Below the pieces are notes generated by a model. The model was not told where the DNA came from, made no database searches, and saw only the letters and a list, made by a program, of their open reading frames with translations. A stretch of DNA of 51,128 nucleotides from Nemertoderma westbladi (taxonomy: Eukaryota > Xenacoelomorpha > Nemertodermatida > Nemertodermatidae), in assembly GCA_032718475.1 (NCBI GenBank), contig JAUCBJ010000104.1, positions 1 through 51,128 of the forward strand. Reading direction: 5' to 3'. The stretch's first letter is position 1. Each line of letters begins with the position of its first letter. Position numbers and translations under genes: made by a program. Shown here piece after piece: positions 21,901 to 32,723 of this stretch.

Positions 21901-22184
21901 TGCTTTCGACCCTATAAAAATTCATCCTTCTCCTGGAGACAATCGGCAAATAACAGATGATTACTCTCAAAAATTAAACTGTAACATGTTCTATAGACTT
22001 TAGTTTATAGTTTTGGTTAGAATAACTTGCAACTGTAACCTAGGCCCCTACTCATTTCCTTAAATGAATGATTTAGCAAAGAGGCGGGGTATTATTTATT
22101 ATCTCCCCCCTCCTTCCTGTCTCTAGAATTCAGATGCCATATAAGTATGTACTACAGTGTATAGTAATAAACAAGTTCACCAAC

Positions 22185-22393
22185 CTATCCTATACAATGT
22201 ATTTCCTTCGAATTGGCCCCCTTCTTGGTAATAGGACTCAGGTTTATAGCTCTTCTGTGGTCCTATTGGCTGAGGGATGTAGTGGGCTCTGTAGGTTGCC
22301 ATACCTCCGAATGGTTCCTTGGGTTCTTGGTAGTCCTTGCGAGAGGGGTCCCCGCGGATCTTGTGACTTGTCGGCCAGCGGACAAAGTCTTGA
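22185..22393 (-). CDS. SAXO-like gene, exon with two Mn-like modules
   Basis: The acceptor is CTTACAG and the donor is ATAG|GTTGG, a non-optimal but phase-compatible site. The frame runs from QDFVRWPTSHKIRGD through PFGGMATYRAHYIPQPIG to FEGNTLYRI. Two microtubule-binding-type modules (aromatic-rich, FxGxTxY) are visible. The intron to the last exon is about 960 bp and contains the poly(G) run. Confidence 0.8.
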
Positions 22394-22566
22394 CTGTAAG
22401 AAACAAAGACAGTATAAAGTGTGGTGCAATAGATACAAATACATCCATATTTAACAAATTATACGATGTTACACTTTTGGGTTTGAGTCGTGTCCCCTCC
22501 TTCTGTTTAGGTAAAAAAAAAAACACAAAAAAAACAGCGCGATTTAATTAATTATCGTTTACTTAC

Positions 22567-22696
22567 GTGTAATTAGTTCGTCCTTCAAAAGGTACGTCGA
22601 GTTTACGCGAAGAGTTGTCTGGCTTGAAGGATGTTCTCGAAGGCATGTTATGCTCCACAAAGGCTGTGTGATGGGTAGTTCGGAAATCATGAGTTC
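22567..22696 (-). CDS. SAXO-like gene, internal exon
   Basis: Between an acceptor CCCTTAG and a perfect donor AC|GTAAGT. Two bases complete a split Gly codon; the frame then reads THDFRTTHHTAFVEHNMPSR... and ends VPFEGRTNYT. The 130-bp length gives a phase that matches both neighbours exactly. Confidence 0.8.
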
Positions 22697-22879
22697 CTAA
22701 GGGACCAAGGTTTACGTAAATGAAGGAGAGTGGAGGTTATTAAAGCAAAGTTTTAATAAATCATATTAAATTCAACTTATAGACCTACCCAATGAAGATG
22801 TTATAATTTTTCATATGCATTATAATCTACAAATAAATACCCATGCCGTATAAATAAAATAGTATGAAACTAAACTAAC

Positions 22880-23006
22880 CCTGTGGTTTAACCCACTCCT
22901 GCGGGCCCCTGCCTTGAGGTGGTCTCACATTCCATTGTATGTATTTATCACGTGACTCAGTCATGTCGTCCAATGGTTTGTCTGATTGCATAGCAGAGTG
23001 ACTAGG
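22880..23006 (-). CDS. SAXO-like gene, first exon after the repeat exons
   Basis: Acceptor TTTTTAG, donor CAGG|GTTAGT. It starts in phase 0 (PSHSAMQSDKPLDDMTESRD) and ends QEWVKPQG with one base of the Gly codon. WNVRPPQGRGPQEWVKP resembles the linkers between Mn modules. Confidence 0.75.
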
Positions 23007-23333
23007 CTAAAAATAAAATATTAGATATCTGTTTATTGGCATATATTTAAATAAAATTATTTTAAATAGAGCAAATAATTTATGTAATATTTAGACTTTT
23101 CTTGACCAACTCGATTGAATCACTGCAGTATTTTCTTTAACTGTTGCGTCTCCTAGTTAGATAATGCGTTACTGTAGTATGATAACAATCTCCTGCTGGA
23201 TGATTAATATTATGCGGGAGTAAGATCCTATACCCCTGCCATAAATACAATTATAAAAAAAATAAAGTCACGAAAAATTAACCCAACACCATAAGAACCG
23301 CCACCATTGGGTAAGAGGGATTAAATAATTTAC

Positions 23334-23426
23334 CGAAGACTCCAACAAGCCTGTCGATTTCTTAACTTTGATCACCTCAGGTTCAACAGCCAATTTCGGT
23401 CTATTACGGCGGCCCCCGGATATATT
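23334..23426 (-). CDS. Repeat exon 6 (31 codons, phase 0/0)
   Basis: Acceptor GATGCAG, donor TCG|GTAAAT. Reads NISGGRRNRPKLAVEPEVIK then VKKSTGLLESS. It is the most diverged of the six duplicated exons and the one closest to the C-terminal exons. Confidence 0.75.
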
Positions 23427-24010
23427 CTGCATCAAGAAAATCTTTATTTTAGAAATAATCCGAAAAATATATTAATATAAAATTTAGAAGAATATGATTT
23501 GATAATAATATTGTTTTACAAATAGTAAACTAAATATTATACAATAACACTAACAAAAATAATTATATTTATTATATGCCTTTACAGTAAGTAGGCCTAG
23601 TAATAAAAATTACCAACTTGTATTAGTTGATCAGCCAGAGTTACAGTTATTTTTGGATAACTACATAGGCAATTATTTAATAGAATTGTAGTCATAATAA
23701 GTTACTTTTAGTTAAATTTTTTAATAATAAAACCCTTAAAAAGTAGCATTTATAAAAGATTATAAAATATATATTTAATTATTTTAATCGGTGGTAGGCC
23801 TACATTATTTGTATACTTAATACTTATTAATAATACCAATTAGAACATAGATTATGGATTAGACAATGAATATATGTCCTCTCCCTCAGAAAAGTATATA
23901 TACACAATAGCACAACAATAAATAGACCCTCCAGTAATACATTAAATAAACCTCGCTGTAATATTAAAAAACGCCCGCCACCAAAGAGACATGGGGATTA
24001 AATAATTTAC
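23427..24010 (-). other. Intron of the SAXO-like gene
   Basis: AT-rich, with no feature beyond splice signals. Confidence 0.5.
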
Positions 24011-24100
24011 CGCAGACTCGAGCAACTCTGTTGATTTCTTAACTTCCATAACCTCCGATTCAACTGGTAAAACCGGCATATTTCGGCTCTCAACTAAATT
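24011..24100 (-). CDS. Repeat exon 5 (30 codons, phase 0/0)
   Basis: Acceptor TTATTCAG, donor GCG|GTAAAT. Reads NLVESRNMPVLPVESEVMEV then KKSTELLESA. The shared pattern of all repeat exons is N(F/L)...PV(D/E)(S/T)xV(I/V/M/L)(E/K)VxK(T/S)T..LE. Confidence 0.8.
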
Positions 24101-24636
24101 CTGAATAAAAATATGCAAAGGATTTAATACACGAAATTAATATTACAGTCAGAATTAATAAATATGTAACATTATCGTTTTTTTTCAGAAATGGAAAAAA
24201 TTAATAAATACCTGATAAATAACCGATACCAGCCACCGATACATTAAACCTGCGTCGCCTTAAGCTGCCTTACATTGGATAATTCTTACTGTTAAGGCCC
24301 GGGTTACACATAAACATTCAACTTTCAACATTCAACTTTCAACATTCAACATCCAACATTCAACTTTCAACTATCAACTTCAAATAACTACTGTACATCC
24401 CGGTTCACTTCAAACATTCAACTTTCAGCTCATAAAAATTATTGTATATATTGCTTAGACGAGATATAAAGGGTTAAACAATTTTCAGTTGGCAGTTATA
24501 AAAATCTGTAGGCCTATTGTTTTAGAGATTATATGTGTTTTTTTTATTTTATTTAAAGTAATAATTGTTCATATGGATAACTAAATCGATGACGTAATAT
24601 TAACATAATTATGCCTTACATAGGCGGCGAAATTAA

Positions 24637-24899
24637 CGCCGATATTGGGTTCACCCGATCAATCACGAAAGATTGTTGTACGGCGTTATCAGAAAACTTT
24701 ATCAAGATTTGCAGGCACATGTTATAAAAGAAATAAAGGAATTTTTTATTTATTATACAGTTACGAGAATGTCAATTCCATCCTTTGATGAATTGCTCTC
24801 ATCTATAGAACAGAACCGCATATATAGAGATAGCAAGTGGAGGAAGTCTATACCGGACTATGCAAACCTACTTCTAACTTTAAATATAAAGTATATAAC
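24637..24899 (+). pseudogene. Harbinger transposase N-terminal fragment
   Basis: Open from 24,637, reading RRYWVHPINHERLLYGVIRK and, further on, RMSIPSFDELLSSIEQNRI. This is the characteristic start of HARBI1/PIF-type transposases (RRxWVxP...RMSxxxFDELL). The catalytic DDE region is absent. The frame is cut by the MITE at 24,900, and no transposase sequence is seen after it. There is no intact ATG-started gene. Confidence 0.85.
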
Positions 24900-25545
24900 G
24901 GATCTAGGACACTTCCCCCCCGGACACTTCCCCCCCGGACACTTCCCCCCCGCCCAAGTAGGACACTTCCCCCCCGGACACTTCCCCCCCGGACACTTGC
25001 CCCCCGGACACTTCCCCCCCAGTTAAAGTGTTAAAATTAATCTGGGTGCATCAAAGCAATAAACAAAAGTTAAAGATGGTTGGTTACAGGACAAGTTGTA
25101 TCTAGACAAGTTTTTTCAAAATTATAAAAGAAAAATTTTTATAGGCAAATTTTGTTTATTTTTCTTTTAATTCCTTTAATTCTAATTAATTGTTTAAAGA
25201 TTAGCAAACAATATGATGTAATTGAATTGATAAAACCCATAAATAAAACTTGGATATAAAATGTAAAATCGGGATGCAAAAGATCACTTTCTGAGCTACG
25301 AAAGGAAAATTGGATACAACTTATCTGGATACAGGCGGTCCGTTTACCTTACAAAATGAAAAATACGAATGTGCGAAGTTAAGAACAGTCGGGGGGGAAG
25401 TGTCCGCGGGGGGGAAGTGTCCGGGGGGGAAGTGTCCGCGGGGGGGAAGTGTCTGGGGGGGAAGTGTCCGGGGGGGAAGTGTCCTACTTGAGCGGGGGTG
25501 AACTGTCCGGGGGGGAAGTGTCCGGGGGGGAAGTGTCCGAACACC
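24900..25545. mobile_element. Foldback MITE, copy 2, nested in the Harbinger element
   Basis: The left end, GGATCTAGGACACTTCCC, carries seven to eight GGACACTTCCCCCC repeats; the right end carries the inverted repeats. The flanks repeat GTATATAAC at 24,891-24,899 and 25,546-25,554, a 9-bp target duplication like that of copy 1 at 9567. The nesting shows that this family was active after the Harbinger insertion. The interior matches copy 1 in the same orientation. No protein is encoded. Confidence 0.92.
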
Positions 25546-25801
25546 GTATATAACATAAACTTATGTTATACTGTAGCTGCTATAATTTATAAACATTACT
25601 TCTGATTGGCTGTCAATGCTGGAAATGCCAGCTTTCCACTTTCAAGTAAGATAGAACATAGGACTAGTGCACTTTGAAAGTTGAGAGTTGCATGTTGAAG
25701 AAAGTTGACTGTTTATGTGTGAACGTCCCCATAGGCTACAATATGTTCTATCTTTTAATTGAAACTTGTATGTTGAAAGCTCATGTGTTACCCGGGCCTA
25801 A

Positions 25802-28050
25802 GCAATGAGGAGCTCTAAAATTTGAGTGGCATCCCATTACTGAAACCCAGATTCACCCTGCAATCTCAAGCCTTACAGATAGTGGGTACTATATAACACA
25901 CTAAACTATTACACCTGACACCAATACAAAAAAACAATCCTAATTATTATGTGAAAAATATCCTCTAACATTTGTGGAGATTATTAAATTTCCTAGCAGT
26001 GAAATTGCCTAATTTTTGCATCAGATACTTTAATTTATTGGGTAATTTTTGATGCAATTAAAAAATACATGACACTTCTAGTTACGGAGATATAGCTCAA
26101 TTAATTTGCGACAACTCAGGCTAAATGTATTCCATTCCCATTGAATCAGACCTTATTGCAAAATTAATTAAATTATTCTGAAACTTCACTTTTTTTATCC
26201 TTATCCTCCACTACTCTACCTTACTGTAATGACATTTAATATTATTATATGCCAATTTCTTTAGGATTTCAAGCAACAATGTTCCACTACAAATATTTTT
26301 TGGAGAACGGGATACTAGTCACACATTTGGCACTACTTTCACAATTTTTCAATAAGCCACTCCACACCACAGCATAGTAGTAGATAAACTTTTGGTAAAA
26401 ATAAACCAAAGGGCTAACTCTGAAGCGATAGCAGCCAATGAGTGACGCCGTTGCCATTATGCCAGCCATATATTGGTGAAGGGTCACTTTTTATATGCTG
26501 ATGGGCCACTGCCAAATCTTGGGGAGGGAGGGGCTGTCACCGATCTACAATACTATATCATTATGGTTAGGATTTATTATGATTAGGAATTTATGTTTGG
26601 TTTTACGTTAGATTGATTGTACTATACACATTAATCCATTATTCTAGCTATTAAATTTCAAATTCAAATATTTAATTGGTTATTAGGCCTATTGATATTT
26701 AGATCCTAAAATGGAATCGAAGAAAACCCGTTTCATCATAGTATGGTATGGTATTATTCATTATAATATAGTAATGGTAATGATATATGTGTTATATTCC
26801 TGTTTACCTTCATATATTTTGACAACAACGGCCCTCTAGGGAGGGAATGCGAAACGAAAGTTCAGATGTTGCGAATAACACCCAACGTCGCCAACCAATG
26901 AAACGGAACTCACACAACAGTCCATGATAAGATATAGGGAATCCAAGTGTATGTCAATGTCAAAAGGCAGCGAAAAGATTAGCATACTTATCGTGAATAT
27001 ATGAAGAACTGTGAGGCCAGTAACCAGCGGGATACTCACAGATAATCTTGGGTGTCTCTGGGGGCAATACATTAAATTAGTGACGGATTTTTGCTGGGTT
27101 ATGAAGATGAGCGATCGATAGACAAATAGATAGAGCAAGACAGTTCCATATTGATTTCGTTTTGGGTGATTTTATTGACACCTACAGTACCAAAATACCC
27201 ACACTGAAGCTAATGGTGTCAAATGATTGGTCAGGAAACTATTTAACTTTCATTGGCTCTGGAGATTTTGCTCAACCCTCCATTCTGGTACGGGATTGAC
27301 CACCATTATGTTTTCTTGCGAAGGATCTTATACCGAGTTCCGTACCATACAATTTTGCATAATGCGTATGAAGCAAACGACACGGGTATGACACTCGGAC
27401 AGAGGTACGACACCTGTAAATGGGATCGATTTATTGTATTGCCATCCATGGCATACAAGAATTACAATTTAGAATGTTCTGGAACGGGGTGTTTGACTAT
27501 CAATACAATGATAGACTATAAAGTGTCATTTTTACATAGTTACTGTGGCATCCATATTCTTAATAATATTAATCTTAACCATCTTTGCTTCTCAAGTCCT
27601 GTCCTTACTGTAGTAGGCCCCTACATTCTATTAAAAGTAATTGACTTATATGCAGTCATACAGTAGCTGATAACAACTGAATAGTGTCTCAAGAAGATTA
27701 TTGCGTAGTTTAGATTTAAATGCCAATTCCGAACGACCAACACAGTAGCCTACACTTTATTTGATCCCAATCTCAGTCAAATTCTGTATTAGGCCCATCT
27801 GTAAATAAACCAATATACCTTAACAATCCCATATTGAGAGATGGAATTTTACTCTAGAATCATATCATTTTTGCATAAGATTTTATTCCGCTACTAAATA
27901 AAGTAACATAATGAATGTAATTACTCAAAAACTCACAGTAAGCGCAACACTCAAGCCAAAACTACTAAACAATAAACATATAGCCTAATTTAACATGAAC
28001 TTGTAATATACCCAACATGAAACCAAAAACACCGATCACACAAAATTTAC
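25802..28050 (-). other. Intron of the SAXO-like gene with dispersed repeat
   Basis: No exon was found. About 26,030-26,190 is the inverted partner of the dispersed repeat at 2515-2650. An open stretch at 27,253-27,666 has no ATG start and no recognisable domain. From about 27,853 the sequence resembles that before repeat exon 2 at 46,484, showing that exon and intron were duplicated together. Confidence 0.5.
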
Positions 28051-28140
28051 CGTAGACTCCAGCAAGTCGGTAGTTTTCGTCACTTCAATCACCCCAGTGT
28101 CAACTGGTAAAATATGATTTTTCTGACTAGCATCAAAATT
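28051..28140 (-). CDS. Repeat exon 4 (30 codons, phase 0/0)
   Basis: Acceptor CATATAG, donor ACG|GTAAAT. Reads NFDASQKNHILPVDTGVIEV then TKTTDLLEST. Together with its flanks it is close to repeat exon 2, with which it shares intron sequence. Confidence 0.8.
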
Positions 28141-28554
28141 CTATATGAAAAACAATACAATACAGTTAGGCCTACTGTACTGTACTGTAAGGGTGAAAGA
28201 AATTATGGTCGTATTTAACAAAGAGATTGCTTTTAAGACAAAAGGTCGCCTTGAAAATAAGCAATCTATTTTTGGGATAAATTCAAAGTCATTTCTACGT
28301 TATCACGTATGTTTCTTAAGTATAATTTGAAGATAAATTCCATTAAATCTACAGAACTTTCCTGCCGAATCACCTAATTTCTTGTATAATATTTGATATC
28401 GCCAATCAAACAAACAACACATGGGGGGTTAATCAACAAATTAAGTGGAAATATTTAAAATTACAACCAAAGTTACTAAGCAATAATTACAATTTAACAC
28501 ACTTCAAAAATACATACACATATTTAACCAGCACCATGATCACATAAAATTTAC

Positions 28555-28644
28555 CGTGGCCTCTAGCACTTCGGAAGTTTTCGTCACTTCAACTACTTCA
28601 GAATCAACAGGCAAATTTTGTTTTCTTTGAATACCATCAAAATT
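28555..28644 (-). CDS. Repeat exon 3 (30 codons, phase 0/0)
   Basis: Acceptor ATACAG, donor ACG|GTAAAT. Reads NFDGIQRKQNLPVDSEVVEV then TKTSEVLEAT. The intron on its 5' side is about 18 kb because it holds the BEL/Pao element and the minisatellite. Confidence 0.8.
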
Positions 28645-29770
28645 CTGTATTAAAAATATTAAAATAAAAAAACAATGCAGATTGTTAAGACGAAAGACCC
28701 TATATTATGGAATAATTTTAACAAGTTAAATTTGTTTAATTAGTTTGTTTTGCAAATTTAATTTAAAAATAAATCAATTAAAATCGACATAAGAATATTA
28801 TTATAGAAGTTCGATCTATTCAGTGTCGGTTATTGAGTTTCCTATTTGATTGTTGTGTTGAATACAAATTCCACATTTTGTGCTCTAAAATAATTATATC
28901 AAAACAATATTAATCAATTTATAAATTTAACAATCAACAAAAAAATTATATAATATTCACCAATACAGCATAATAACATTAAAACATAAATATAATAAAT
29001 AATAACAATAAAACAAATATACCGTCTCCAAACAATAAGCTTATTTGGTGTTTTACATAAATTGGTTGCAGAAAGTAAGCCTGTTAATATAATTTAGAAA
29101 TTAAAATTAAAATTCAATTGACCTATTAATTGTATCCATAATAAAGGACCTTCTGTGTCTACTACTGCACTGGTGCAATCTATACACTGTGCTGTATTAT
29201 AATATTAATGTATGTTTGATTGAGACTAAATACTTATGGAGAGATGTCCGACAAAAAATCGACTTAGGGCCTTATGACACTTAAGCTACGATATATTACA
29301 GAATATCAATATACAGTATATACTGTAGGCCTACATTTTACCTATTCATAGGTAATCCATAATCATCCTTTATTAAGCTATTTAATTAAATAATATCAGT
29401 TGTATTTATTTATACCATAGCTGAGGGCGGGGAGGTGGCCGACATTCCTGAAATGCCTGCAAAAAATACTCAAGTCAAGGCAAAAAGTGAGATGTTGCGT
29501 TGTGGAAGCACTCACAATGCATCATAACACAGAGAGGCCATTTATCTGTGTATGTAATGTTATTAAAAAATAGTACATTGTGGGTTCTTCAAGAAATACC
29601 ATTTCCAGAAATAATCGGAAAGAGTCAGGGGGGAAGTTAACAGGTTACAGTATTATTTTTGCGTGTAATCAGCTGTTATTTGTATCTTCCACTGCAGAGG
29701 CAGGCATGCATTTTCATTGCGTCAAATAACCGCCCCAATCTGCCTAAATGACAATTTATCTAAAATTAAC
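28645..29770 (-). other. Intron of the SAXO-like gene
   Basis: AT-rich and without a supported exon. It ends at the BEL/Pao target site ATCTA (29,771-29,775). Confidence 0.5.
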
Positions 29771-29775
29771 ATCTA

Positions 29776-30312
29776 TGTTAGCTTATTCAATCCCGCCAAC
29801 ACCCCATAAAGTTATTAGCCGATAAGCAATATTGGGAGCCACGAGATTGGGTAATTAACCAACTCGCGCCATCCCAATAAGAATGGGAAGGAAGCACACA
29901 ATAGAGGGTCAGGGGCCAAACCCCTAACCCAGAGAGAACAAGTGGAGTGAACGGGAATACTCCACGGGGCGCCAACAAGGGTATTAACCAATCAGAGGGG
30001 GGAATGGCATCGATTGAGTAGCAGTAAGGCCACCGTGCAATATAACCAATAACCTATTAATCAGTGATTCAGTTATCTCAGTGCAGCAGTGCTAGCGTAG
30101 GGTACAGCCAATTAGTTTAGTTAGGGGATCACGGGACTTTAGTTACCGTATCCCGCCTTGTACACATTCACAACATATCTATATCTTATAACCTCTTATT
30201 ATACACCGAACTTCAGAACTCAATTATCTTTACTTCACCCTTACACACGGCGGGGACGCGTGGACTAAATACCACACCGGATAAATCGGGATCCCTCCTG
30301 GATCCCGTCACA
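29776..30312 (+). repeat. 5' LTR (537 bp)
   Basis: Starts TGTTAGCTTATTC and ends GATCCCGTCACA. Near its 3' end the hairpin CGGGATCC-CTCCT-GGATCCCG (30,287-30,307) is shared in form with the LTR of copy 1. The bases after the LTR (GTAACTAAAACC) do not begin with TGG, so an ordinary tRNA-3'-end primer site is not evident. Confidence 0.97.
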
Positions 30313-30391
30313 GTAACTAAAACCGAGCTGCCGCCCTAGTTAAACTCAAAGAACTCCACCCTAGCTAGTCGAACTCCACCGAGCAGACGAG

Positions 30392-32065
30392 ATGAGTAAA
30401 TCGGGCGAGACACCGCGGACCCCGGACGAAGATCAAACGATCCGCGAGGCCGCGACCAAGCGATACAGGCCCACGACGCCGGAGCCATCGATAACGGGCG
30501 AACCGGAAGTCCAGGACGAGGAGGGCCTGGAACCCGAAGTCGAACCAAGAGAGAAAGAGAGCGAGATGGAGGGAGATGGAGACGAGTCGACACGAGAGGG
30601 AGAACGGCACGCCGATGTCGCCGGCCAGCTACCGGCCGAGGGCGACGAGCGGCCCACCGAAACGGCGACGGTGGGGCCGACGGTGCGACGCCGGACACGA
30701 AGAGACGGAGGAGAGATCGGTACCGATGTCGCCGGCCAGCTACAGGCCGAGGGCGACGGACGGCCCACCGGAACGGCGACGGTGGAGCCGCCGGTACGAC
30801 GTCGAACCCGGAGGGACGAAGGAGAGGTCGGCGACGAGGACGTCGGGGTTTCTGAGCGACTTCGACGGGCCTACAACGCGACCCGGAAGCTGACAAACGA
30901 CGCCAAGAAGGAAGGGGCGAAGGTAGACGAGGTGAGACTGAGAAAGCGACTAGGTGAGTCGGATAAACACTTAAATTACCTAATACGTTTTGAGCAGAGA
31001 GAACTGGCCGGGGAGAGAGCAGAAAGGATAGCCGGCGAACTGTTTGAACTATGGGAGTGTGGGAGTATGGGACCTAGCGTAGCGCCAGTGTACATAGGGC
31101 CATACTTGGTCGATGCCCGGGGAGTGAAACCAGTGGGTTGGAAGGGACCTGAAGAGGGCGAATCCGAGGTTAACACCGAGGATTCGGCCTCGTCGGTCGG
31201 AGAAAGCTCCGAAAAGGGGGAGAAAGCTAGTAGGTCGGGAAGGCGGGGGAAGTCCGTCGTAACCGATAAGTCTGCTACATCCTCCGCGAAAGAAAGAGCG
31301 GTGAGAAAAATAGGAGCCACATACCGTCTCAGCATGGCAGAGCAAGGTCAGAGAGAAATGAAGGAACGGCTAGAGGAGGGAAGAGTGCGGTTAGAGAGGG
31401 AAACGGTATTGCTTAGAGAAACCGGAGAAAGGGCCGAAAGGGCTTTGAAAAGCCTAAGGGAGTATGATGAGATAGAGGAAAGGGAGTGTAGGGAGCGTGA
31501 AGCGAGAGAGGAAAAGGAACGCGAGGAGCGTGAAGCGAGAGAGGAAAAGGAACGCGAGGAGCGTGAGGCGAGAATGGAAAAGGAACGCGAGGAGCGTGAG
31601 GCGAGAATGGAAAAGGAACGCAAGGAGCGTGAGGCGGAACGCAAGGAACGTGAGGCGGGAATGGAAAAGGAACGCAAGGAACGTGAGGCGGGAAAGGAAA
31701 AGGAACGCAAGGAGCGTGAGGCGAGGAAGGAAGAGGAACGTAAAGAGCGTGGGGCGAGACGAAGGGAGAGCATTAAGAGTGCCGCAGACTCGGCCATCAA
31801 GGACACCCAGGAGCGTGAGGGGATAGTGGCAAAGGGTGAAAGGGAGCGTAAGGAATTAAAGGAACGGCAGAGTGAGTATGCAAAAAATATAATTAGAGGG
31901 ACGCACGAGTTGGAATACGTGCAAGTGGGACCGCCGTCTGAAAGAGGGGCCGGCTCGAGTATTTTTGAGGAGCCGAGGGCCGTAGACGTATTTGTTAATA
32001 CTCCACTGACAGGGACCGCACGACAGACTCAAGACTGGTGCGACCGTACGAGCGGGGGGGGGTAA
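30392..32065 (+). CDS. ORF1: acidic/coiled-coil Gag-like N-terminal protein
   Basis: 557 codons from the first ATG, 80 bp after the LTR. The N-terminal 120 residues are acidic and low in complexity, with an in-frame 111-bp duplication (DVAGQL... at 30,614 and 30,725). A more ordered part follows (SERLRRAYNATRKL...GELFELWECG). From about 31,340 to 31,870 comes a long Glu/Arg/Lys heptad-like stretch of repeats such as EREAREEKEREE, a strong coiled coil. I recognise no known family; by position it is the N-terminal part of gag, perhaps for assembly. The frame ends at a run of nine G (32,054-32,062) followed by TAA. Beyond it another frame continues open. Confidence 0.75.
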   Translation: MSKSGETPRTPDEDQTIREAATKRYRPTTPEPSITGEPEVQDEEGLEPEVEPREKESEMEGDGDESTREGERHADVAGQLPAEGDERPTETATVGPTVRRRTRRDGGEIGTDVAGQLQAEGDGRPTGTATVEPPVRRRTRRDEGEVGDEDVGVSERLRRAYNATRKLTNDAKKEGAKVDEVRLRKRLGESDKHLNYLIRFEQRELAGERAERIAGELFELWECGSMGPSVAPVYIGPYLVDARGVKPVGWKGPEEGESEVNTEDSASSVGESSEKGEKASRSGRRGKSVVTDKSATSSAKERAVRKIGATYRLSMAEQGQREMKERLEEGRVRLERETVLLRETGERAERALKSLREYDEIEERECREREAREEKEREEREAREEKEREEREARMEKEREEREARMEKERKEREAERKEREAGMEKERKEREAGKEKERKEREARKEEERKERGARRRESIKSAADSAIKDTQEREGIVAKGERERKELKERQSEYAKNIIRGTHELEYVQVGPPSERGAGSSIFEEPRAVDVFVNTPLTGTARQTQDWCDRTSGGG

Positions 32066-32723
32066 TAATAATAATAATGGTACAGTAGACGTTGTCGATA
32101 TTAATAGTACCGTATGGGATAACGCTAATCAAACCTTTATTACAGGAAATACTTTGCCTGGTGGTAGTAATTTAAATTTAAATCAGAACAATCCCAGTGT
32201 TAATGTAGGAAATAATCCTAATATTAATGTAGTTACGCAAAATAATTCAAATAATCAAAATAATAACTCGAATTCGGACCTACAAAATAACTTAAATAAC
32301 GCAATTACACAGAATAATTCAAATAATGATCTTAGCCCGAATTTACAAAATAATTCAGATAACGTAGTCGCGCAGAATAATACAAATGATTTTGTTTCAA
32401 ATGAGCAAATTAATTCCGTTTCCAATATGGGTGCTATTAGTGTAGACACGTCGGGCCTACGTAACCAGGGAGCAGAGGGCCTGGTAGGCCACGTAGTTAG
32501 TAGACAGGGAGCAGAGGGCCTGGTAGGCCGCGTAGTTGGTAGGCAGGGAGTAGAGGGCCTGGAAGGCCACGCAATAGCAGAGGGAGAGGCGGGGGTGAAC
32601 AGACCCGACTGTGGTAGGGTTGATGTGTCGACTAGAGAGATATATAGTAGCGGGACGAGAGGTAGCGAAGTTAAATTTAGCGAGTGGGGGGGGGGCTACG
32701 AGCACCCCACAACAGAAAGTTAG
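32066..32723 (+). CDS. Asn-rich linker segment of gag, separated by frame breaks
   Basis: Open in a different frame from ORF1, starting directly at the nine-G run. It is very rich in Asn, with imperfect NNSNNQNNN-type repeats, then a three-fold repeat around QGAEGLVGHVV. It ends at TAG (32,721-32,723), between a ten-G run (32,686-32,695) and an eleven-G run (32,732-32,742). It lacks a plausible ATG of its own. I read it as a part of gag separated by homopolymer length changes. Its function is unknown; a disordered spacer is likely. Confidence 0.55.

Larger units (their letters stand above)
24296..25798 (+). mobile_element. PIF/Harbinger-type DNA transposon, internally deleted
   Basis: Inverted ends start GGCCCGGGTTACACAT (left) and GGCCCGGGTAACACAT (right, inverted). 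They are flanked on both sides by the trinucleotide TAA, the typical 3-bp target duplication of PIF/Harbinger. Inside are AT-rich subterminal repeats (CATTCAACTTTCAA) and a transposase N-terminal fragment. A foldback MITE (24,900-25,545) has inserted into the transposase frame. The element lies in an intron of the SAXO-like gene and cannot move on its own. Confidence 0.85.

Noticed and set aside
27253-27666. 137-codon plus-strand open frame in an intron
   Set aside because: It has no ATG start, no known motif and no neighbouring signal. Chance is sufficient.
29415-29456. Possible small exon on the minus strand (TTTTGCAG...ATG|GTATAA)
   Set aside because: Splice-like ends exist, but its length is not a multiple of three, so it cannot join the phase-0 repeat exons, and it shares no sequence with them.
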